This document shows, in pieces, positions 12,956 through 17,631 of a stretch of DNA of 17,631 bases (the first letter of the stretch is position 1; every line of letters starts with the position of its first letter). The notes under the pieces are model-generated. The model had not been told where the DNA came from. It searched no databases and saw only the letters and a list, made by a program, of their open reading frames with translations. The position numbers were made by a program, and so were the translations under genes. The stretch lies in contig CAJXNA010000012.1 in the NCBI GenBank assembly GCA_913056415.1, positions 1 through 17,631 of the forward strand, read 5' to 3'. This DNA is from an uncultured Chloroflexota bacterium. GTDB lineage: Bacteria > Chloroflexota > Dehalococcoidia > SM23-28-2 > RBG-16-64-32.

Positions 12956-13720
12956 CTAGAGGATCTTGCTCAGGAACGCCTGCGTGCGTGGCTGCGACGG
13001 CCGCAGGAACAGCTCCTCCGGCGACCCTTCCTCCACGATGACCCCCTCGTCCATGAACACGATGCGGTCCGCCACCTCCCGCGCGAAACCCATCTCATGG
13101 CTCACCACGATCATCGTCATCCCCTCTCGCGCCAGCGACTTCATCACGTCCAGCACCTCGCCCACCAGCTCAGGGTCCAAAGCGGACGTTGGCTCATCGA
13201 ACAGCATCAGCTTCGGCTCCATCGCCAGCGCCCTCGCGATGGCCACCCGCTGCTGCTGCCCGCCGGAGAGCTGCGCGGGGTAGACGGAGAGCTTGTCCGC
13301 TAGCCCCACCTTGACCAGAAGCTCCCGCCCGGCCTCCTCCGCCTGCTTGCGCGGCACCTTCTTCACCCGAATCGGCGCCTCGATGATGTTGCCCAGGGCC
13401 GTCAGGTGCGGAAACAGGTTGAAGAGCTGGAACACCATCCCTATAGCCGCCCGCTTGCGCGCCACCTCCCGCTCTCTATCCTCCACCAGACGGCCGTTCT
13501 TCTCCCTGTAGCCCACCAGCTCGCCGTCCACGTAGATGCGGCCGGCGTCCACGCGCTCCAGATGGTTTATGCAGCGCAGGAAGGTAGTCTTGCCGGAGCC
13601 GCTGGCGCCGATGATGACCACCACCTCTCCCCGCGCCACCTCCATACTGACGCCCCGCAGCACCTCAAGGCGCCCGAAGCGCTTGTGCACGTCCACGCTG
13701 CGCACCATCGACTCTGACAT
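12956..13720 (-). CDS. Polar amino acid ABC transporter, ATP-binding protein (GlnQ/HisP type)
   Basis: 254 residues, the standard length of the family, which powers uptake of polar amino acids across the cytoplasmic membrane. Walker A is GASGSGKTT (38-46), the Q-loop is GMVFQLFNLFPHLTALGN (Q98), the signature is LSGGQQQR (151-158), Walker B is LMLFDEPTSALD (171-182), and the switch histidine is H208 in VVSHEMGFAREVADR. The NLFPHLTALGNI and SHEMGFARE sequences are diagnostic of the amino acid (PAAT) subfamily. An insert EKNGRLVEDREREVAR (73-88) between the first strands is slightly longer than in GlnQ. The start is ATG 13720, 34 bp after the permease stop. M5 is an alternative. Confidence 0.95.
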   Translation of the reverse strand: MSESMVRSVDVHKRFGRLEVLRGVSMEVARGEVVVIIGASGSGKTTFLRCINHLERVDAGRIYVDGELVGYREKNGRLVEDREREVARKRAAIGMVFQLFNLFPHLTALGNIIEAPIRVKKVPRKQAEEAGRELLVKVGLADKLSVYPAQLSGGQQQRVAIARALAMEPKLMLFDEPTSALDPELVGEVLDVMKSLAREGMTMIVVSHEMGFAREVADRIVFMDEGVIVEEGSPEELFLRPSQPRTQAFLSKIL

Positions 13721-13754
13721 CGCCCCAACATTCTACGCCCGTACTCCCGCGGCC

Positions 13755-14534
13755 TCAAACCACGCGCCTGCCCGACGACATTATCGCCAGCGCCCGCGAG
13801 AGGAGCGTCTCCGGCCGTTCCCGTTCGGAGACGGCCACGGCGCGCTCAAGCTCCGCCTGGCCAAGGCTGAAGATGGAGACCAGCACCAGATACCAGAAGG
13901 CCGCGACGGTATAAAGCTCCATCGGCCTGAAGTTGGCAGCGGCCTGGATCCTGGCCGCGTTGAGCAGCTCCACCACGCCGATGGCGAAGGCAACGGAGGT
14001 GTTCTTCAGCATGGCGATGAACTCGTTTCCGGTGGGTGGGATCATCACCCGGAACGCCTGGGGGAGGATGATCCGCCTCAGCGCCTGCAGGTTGGTCATC
14101 CCCAGCGACTTGGCGGCGTCCATCTGGCCCGCCTCCACGGACTGGATGCCGCTGCGCACGATCTCCGCCATGTACGCCGCCTCGTTCAGGCCAAACGTCA
14201 CCACCGCCGCCCGAAAGCGGGTCCAATTGTCGCGGAAGATGTCCTCATCGATCACCTGGCGGAGGCCGAACCACACCATCAGGAGCTGGAGGATCACCGG
14301 CGTCGCCCGCCAGAACCACACGTACACCCCGGCCGGCGCGGACACGATCGGGTTGCGTGAGACGCGCATCACCGCGAGCACAGTCCCGAGCACGACCCCC
14401 AGCACCATCGCCAGCAGGGCGATGTACAGGGTCTTCCGCATCGCCCGCAGGATTATCGGGTTGAACAGAAAGTCGCCGACGGTGTCGACGTCGAACCGTA
14501 TCGCTAGTAGCCAGTCCATTTCCATGACGTTCAT
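13755..14534 (-). CDS. Polar amino acid ABC transporter, permease
   Basis: 259 residues with about five membrane helices (near 34-56, 66-92, 107-125, 172-190 and 205-225). The cytoplasmic EAA loop, which contacts the ATPase, is EAAYMAEIVRSGIQSVEAGQ followed by MDAAKSLGM (118-146). ILPQAFRVMIPPTGNEFIAMLKNTSV after it is the hallmark of HisM/GlnP-type permeases. One permease gene is present, so the channel is probably a homodimer. ATG 14534 was chosen; Met4 and Met6 are near alternatives. A 13-14 bp hairpin lies just upstream between this gene and the binding-protein gene, a common way to keep membrane components below the binding protein. Confidence 0.95.
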   Translation of the reverse strand: MNVMEMDWLLAIRFDVDTVGDFLFNPIILRAMRKTLYIALLAMVLGVVLGTVLAVMRVSRNPIVSAPAGVYVWFWRATPVILQLLMVWFGLRQVIDEDIFRDNWTRFRAAVVTFGLNEAAYMAEIVRSGIQSVEAGQMDAAKSLGMTNLQALRRIILPQAFRVMIPPTGNEFIAMLKNTSVAFAIGVVELLNAARIQAAANFRPMELYTVAAFWYLVLVSIFSLGQAELERAVAVSERERPETLLSRALAIMSSGRRVV

Positions 14535-14547
14535 GGCGCCTAGGCAA

Positions 14548-14586
14548 AGCGGCCCCCGGCTGCTGTCGGTAGCCGCGGGGGCCGCT
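14548..14586 (-). other. Strong intra-operon hairpin between binding protein and permease genes
   Basis: AGCGGCCCCC (14548-14557) pairs with GGGGGCCGCT (14577-14586). GGCT/AGCC extends the stem by 4 bp after a two-base bulge, leaving a 9-base loop. On the minus strand only TT follows, so it is not a complete intrinsic terminator. Its place, 26 bases after the binding-protein stop, fits mRNA stabilisation or partial termination giving excess binding protein. Confidence 0.65.
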
Positions 14587-14612
14587 GCGTCAGCGGGGCA
14601 TTAGAGGTACGT

Positions 14613-15446
14613 CTACTGCAGCGCCACCGCCTCCAGATCCCAGTCGGCCAGGATGTCGTCGTACTCGCCGCTGTCCCTGATCGCCTGGATAGCATCGGCG
14701 ATGGCGTCCTTGAGCTCGGTTGACTCCTTGCGCACGCCGATCCCGTACGCCTCCGGCGCGATCTGCGTCTCCACCACCTCCAGATCGCCTTCGGACTGGG
14801 CGGCGTCCTCGGCGGATACAGGGAAATCGGAGAAGTTGGCGTCGGTGCCGCCGGTGCGCAGGTCCGCCACCGCCAGTGGATTAGTGTCAAAGACGACGAT
14901 GTCGATGGGGTCGTCGCACGAATCATTCTGCGCTTCCAGCATGTCCACCTGGATCGTGCCAGTCTGCACAGCCACACTGAGGCCGCAGAGGTCGTCCAGG
15001 GTCTGAATGTCGTTTGGGTTCCCGGTCGGTACGACGATGCCCGTGCCCACGGTGATATAGGGCACGAAGTCTATCACCTCCGACCGCTCATCGGTGATAG
15101 TCATCGCCGAGACGAGGATGTCGAAGTCTTCCGTCTGAAGGGCGGGGATGATCCCATCGAAGCCGGTGTTGAGGAACTCGATCTCCACGCCCAGCTCTGC
15201 GGCAATCGCTATGGCTAGATCGATGTCCAGGCCGTCCTCGATCTCCGTCCCCTCCTGATAGAACTCGAACGGCGCGTAGGCGATGTCCGAGCCTACGGTC
15301 AAAACACCGTCCTCGAGCTCCGGGACGCCCGATACGTCCGTGCCGCCGCCATCATCGTCGTCATCACAGGCGGCGAAGGCGAGGACAGAAGCTAACGCCA
15401 GCACTGCGAACACAAGAACATAGCGATTGAGGCTGCGTGGTAACAT
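14613..15446 (-). CDS. Polar amino acid ABC transporter, substrate-binding lipoprotein (SBP family 3)
   Basis: 277 residues. A signal peptide (MLPRSLNRYVLVFAVLALAS) ends in lipobox AFAAC with lipidated Cys27, followed by DDDDDGGG. The mature protein is a bacterial extracellular solute-binding protein family 3: LTVGSDIAYAPFEF (49-62), GLDIDLAIAIAAELGV (72-87), DFDILVSAMTITDERSEVIDF (with R121 at the usual carboxylate-binding position), LCGLSVAVQTGTIQ and YGIGVRKESTELKDAI. Lipid anchoring replaces periplasmic retention and fits a monoderm cell. The ligand is probably a polar or general L-amino acid, but specificity cannot be read. AAGGAGG lies 6 bases before ATG 15446. First gene of the importer operon, behind a near-consensus promoter. 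Confidence 0.95.
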   Translation of the reverse strand: MLPRSLNRYVLVFAVLALASVLAFAACDDDDDGGGTDVSGVPELEDGVLTVGSDIAYAPFEFYQEGTEIEDGLDIDLAIAIAAELGVEIEFLNTGFDGIIPALQTEDFDILVSAMTITDERSEVIDFVPYITVGTGIVVPTGNPNDIQTLDDLCGLSVAVQTGTIQVDMLEAQNDSCDDPIDIVVFDTNPLAVADLRTGGTDANFSDFPVSAEDAAQSEGDLEVVETQIAPEAYGIGVRKESTELKDAIADAIQAIRDSGEYDDILADWDLEAVALQ

Positions 15447-15460
15447 GGGGACCCTCCTTG

Positions 15461-15477
15461 TCTTGGTGCAACCAAGA
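15461..15477. promoter_or_regulatory. Inverted repeat in the leader of the amino acid importer operon
   Basis: TCTTGGT and ACCAAGA are perfect 7-base arms around GCA. The repeat lies downstream of the predicted transcription start (near 15491) and just upstream of the Shine-Dalgarno site at 15453-15459. It could be a repressor operator or an RNA hairpin next to the ribosome binding site. Confidence 0.5.
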
Positions 15478-15497
15478 AATTCTCTCAGACAGGTAGG

Positions 15498-15525
15498 ATT
15501 ATAGGCATGTTGCGGCGTGTGTCAA
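15498..15525 (-). promoter_or_regulatory. Near-consensus sigma-70-type promoter of the importer operon
   Basis: On the minus strand perfect TTGACA (15525-15520) and perfect TATAAT (15503-15498) are spaced 16 bp apart. The leader to ATG 15446 is about 45 bases. It is the strongest promoter in the window. Confidence 0.8.
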
Positions 15526-15594
15526 TCGGCCTACCCCTGTGATCTTCCGGCCAAGCTAGACCGTCACTCACCTTTGCGTTAGAGTAAGCACGCC

Positions 15595-17118
15595 ATGTCC
15601 TCAGCCAACCTACCGGTCATCGTTGGCGTGGGCCAGTACGTCAACCGCTCCCGCGATCTGGCCGACGCGCGTGAGCCCCTGGACATGATGGAGATCGTCG
15701 CCCGCGCCGCCCAGGACGACGCCGGCGTCCAGGGGCTGCTGGCCCGCATCGATAGCCTCCAGATCGTCAACATCATCGCCTGGCCATACCTGGACGCCCC
15801 CGGCCTGGTGGCCGAACGGCTGGGCGCCAGCCCCGCCCACAGCATCTACACCTCCGTCGGCGGCGACACCCCCCAACGCCTCATCAACAACACGGCGGAG
15901 AGCATCGTACGCGGCGAGACCCGCCTCGCCCTCCTCTGCGGCGCCGAAGTGCTGGCCTCCACCCGCCGCTCCCGCAGGGCCGGCGCCAAGCTCCCCTGGC
16001 ACCAGCGCGCGATGCCCAAACAGATGGTGGGCGACAATCGCACCGGCTTCAACGAAGCTGAGGCCCGCCACGGCGCCGTGATGCCCACACGCGTCTACCC
16101 CCTGTTCGAGAACGCTCTGCGCGCCCACCTGGGACTCAGCATCGAGAAGCATCGCCAGCGCCTGGGCGCCCTCTGCCAACGCTTATCCGCCGTCGCTGCC
16201 CAGAACCCCTACGCCTGGTTCCCCAACGCCCTCACCGCGGACGAGATCGCCACCGTCTCAACCGACAACCGCATGGTCTGCTTCCCCTACCCAAAGCGCA
16301 TGAACGCCATCATGGAGGTGAACCAGGCCGCCGCCGTCATCATGACCGGCTCCCATACCGCCCGCGAGCTCGGCATCCCGGAGGACCGCTGGGTCTACCT
16401 CTGGGGCTGCGGCGATGCCAACGATAAGTGGTTCGTCAGCGACCGCATAAACCTGCACTCCTCACCCGCCATCCGCGCCGCCACCGGCCGCTCCCTGAGC
16501 ATGGCAGGCCTTACCGTAGACGATATCACCTTCTTCGACCTCTACTCCTGCTTCCCCGCCGCCGTCCAGCTCGCGATGGGCGAGCTGGGGCTGACCCTCG
16601 ACGATCAGCGCCCCCTGACCGTCACCGGCGGCCTCCCCTACGCCGGCGGCCCCGGCAACAACTACGTGATGCACTCCGTGGCTGCCGCCGTGGCCCGCCT
16701 GCGCGAGGATCCCAAAGCCAAGGCGCTGCTCACCGGCCTCGGCTGGCTCGCCACCAAACACGCCGCCGGCGTGTACAGCGCCGGCCGTCCCCCCACCGAA
16801 AGCTGGCGACGGACCGATCCTCAGATCGATCAAGCCGCGCTGGAGAAGATAGAGAGCCCGCCCACCGTGGAGCAAGCCGAAGGCCCCGCCAGCGTGGAGA
16901 GCTACACCGTTCAGTTCAACCGCGATGGCGAGCCGGAGCTGGGCATCATCATCGGCCGTCTGGGAGACGGGGAGAAGCCGGGCGCCCGCTTCATCGCCAA
17001 CACGCCGCCGGACGCTGACCTGATGTGGGCGATGACACGCGAGGAGTTTATCGGCGCCTCCGGCCACGTCAGCCACGAAGCGGAGAGCGAACGGAACGTC
17101 TTCCGACCTAGCGGCTAA
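15595..17118 (+). CDS. Thiolase-superfamily protein (acetyl-CoA acetyltransferase-like, lacking the usual nucleophile)
   Basis: 507 residues. The N-terminal half has the thiolase fold: VIVGVGQYVNRSRD (8-21), ARIDSLQIVNIIAWPY, VGGDTPQRLINNTAESIVRGE (88-108) and LALLCGAEVLAST. Where canonical thiolases carry the nucleophilic Cys (C-x-S/A-G after the first strands), this protein reads SVGGDTPQ, so that residue is absent. The C-terminal half has FFDLYSCFPAAVQLAMGELGL, TVTGGLPYAGGPGNNYVMHSVAA (the GGpg and His region) and LTGLGWLATKHAAGVYS. The last ~90 residues (ESYTVQFNRDGEPELGIIIG, RFIANTPPD) are an extra beta-rich OB-like domain. It resembles SCP-x/COG0183 relatives in Actinomycetota. It may act on acyl-CoA by a non-canonical route or as a binding protein. 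There is no Shine-Dalgarno before the ATG. Its stop overlaps the convergent EAL gene by 11 bp. Confidence 0.85.
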   Translation: MSSANLPVIVGVGQYVNRSRDLADAREPLDMMEIVARAAQDDAGVQGLLARIDSLQIVNIIAWPYLDAPGLVAERLGASPAHSIYTSVGGDTPQRLINNTAESIVRGETRLALLCGAEVLASTRRSRRAGAKLPWHQRAMPKQMVGDNRTGFNEAEARHGAVMPTRVYPLFENALRAHLGLSIEKHRQRLGALCQRLSAVAAQNPYAWFPNALTADEIATVSTDNRMVCFPYPKRMNAIMEVNQAAAVIMTGSHTARELGIPEDRWVYLWGCGDANDKWFVSDRINLHSSPAIRAATGRSLSMAGLTVDDITFFDLYSCFPAAVQLAMGELGLTLDDQRPLTVTGGLPYAGGPGNNYVMHSVAAAVARLREDPKAKALLTGLGWLATKHAAGVYSAGRPPTESWRRTDPQIDQAALEKIESPPTVEQAEGPASVESYTVQFNRDGEPELGIIIGRLGDGEKPGARFIANTPPDADLMWAMTREEFIGASGHVSHEAESERNVFRPSG

Positions 17119-17631
17119 CCTCAACAGGCCTGCGGGCTCGTGCCGTGCGGCCAGCCTGCCTCAGCATCTCCTCGAACGCCTCCGCGGGCGCTGGCTTGCT
17201 GAACAGATACCCCTGCATCTCGTCACAGCGCCGCTTCTTGAGGAATGCGAGCTGCTCTTCAGTCTCCACACCCTCGGCGATCACCCGCAGCTTGAGGTTG
17301 TGCGCCATGACGATGATCGACCTGGCGATCGCGGCGCCATTCGAGTCCGTGGTCAGATCCTGGATGAACGACTGATCGATCTTCACCACATCGATGGGAA
17401 GACGGCTCAGATAGCTGAGCGAGGAGTGACCGGTGCCAAAGTCATCGATCGCTATCTGGACCCCCATCTGTCTCAGCTCGCGCAGCACCGCGATGTTGGA
17501 CTCCACATCCTGCATCGCCACCCCTTCAGTGATCTCCAGTTGCAGCCACCGCGCCTCCAGGCCGGTCTCTTTCAGCACCTCATCCACTACCTCAATGAGA
17601 TCGCGCTGCTGGAACTGTCGCGCCGAGAGGT
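17108..17631 (-). CDS. EAL-domain c-di-GMP phosphodiesterase, C-terminal part (cut by window edge)
   Basis: The frame is open to the window edge. The 173 visible residues begin LSARQFQQRDL, the usual (N)LSxxQF of EAL domains, so the EAL motif itself and any sensor or GGDEF domain lie outside. Catalytic residues that are visible are intact: LQLEITEG (Glu), IAIDDFGTGHSSLSYL (Asp-Asp), DVVKIDQSFI (Lys), VIAEGVETEEQL (Glu) and QGYLFSKP (Gln). This indicates an active phosphodiesterase that linearises cyclic di-GMP and so lowers this motility/biofilm second messenger. The C-terminal tail RTARARRPVEVSR is basic. A GTG at 17587 is not the start. The TAG stop overlaps the convergent thiolase gene. 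Confidence 0.93.
   Translation of the reverse strand, partial: LSARQFQQRDLIEVVDEVLKETGLEARWLQLEITEGVAMQDVESNIAVLRELRQMGVQIAIDDFGTGHSSLSYLSRLPIDVVKIDQSFIQDLTTDSNGAAIARSIIVMAHNLKLRVIAEGVETEEQLAFLKKRRCDEMQGYLFSKPAPAEAFEEMLRQAGRTARARRPVEVSR

Noticed and set aside
15610..16179. Long open frame on the minus strand opposite the thiolase-like gene
   Set aside because: It has the same low-complexity antisense composition and no recognisable domain.

Overview
The window is a gene-dense stretch of bacterial chromosome (roughly 65% G+C, no intergenic gap above 300 bases). It suggests a high-GC Gram-positive-like or monoderm lineage: a deep-branching Chloroflexota (Dehalococcoidia-like) or, less likely, an actinobacterium. 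The pointers are a tiny basic bS22/AURKAIP1-type ribosomal protein, a split transketolase, several GTG/TTG starts and many short operons. Phylum assignment is inference. There is no rRNA, convincing tRNA, CRISPR array, transposase or phage gene.

Layout. (1) 1-449, plus: C-terminal part of a proline-rich CAP/SCP-domain protein, cut by the window edge. (2) 446-2510, minus: an operon of a TIM-barrel amidohydrolase, ThpR (2H phosphoesterase) and a small membrane protein. (3) 2598-5392, plus: the N- and C-terminal transketolase subunits (coupled by TGATG) and a cation diffusion facilitator. (4) 5443-6623, minus: a zinc-ribbon protein of unknown function with an HNH-like cysteine module, and a small acidic conserved-looking protein. 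(5) 6693-9980, minus: proB, a 31-codon bS22-like gene, a class I SAM methyltransferase and proA. The methyltransferase and proA overlap by GTGA. This is proline biosynthesis with two unrelated genes set between the two enzymes. (6) 10104-11444, minus: a TIM-barrel protein of unknown function and a MerR-family regulator with its own promoter and operator-like dyad. (7) 11612-12370, plus: a short-chain dehydrogenase. (8) 12372-15446, minus: a polar amino acid ABC importer (binding lipoprotein, permease, ATPase) followed by a PrcB-like lipoprotein. It has a near-consensus promoter, a leader inverted repeat and a strong hairpin between the first two genes. (9) 15595-17118, plus: a thiolase-superfamily protein lacking the usual nucleophilic cysteine. 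(10) 17108-17631, minus: the C-terminal part of an EAL-domain c-di-GMP phosphodiesterase, cut by the window edge.

Most of this is housekeeping metabolism: the pentose phosphate pathway, proline synthesis, amino acid uptake, acyl-CoA and short-chain alcohol chemistry, RNA end processing and metal export. No clearly new multi-gene system is visible. The best candidates for something undescribed are the zinc-ribbon/HNH-like gene at 5443-6231, the bS22-methyltransferase insertion inside the pro cluster, the structured segment in the 11445-11611 divergent region, the unassigned TIM-barrel protein at 10689-11444 and the nucleophile-less thiolase.
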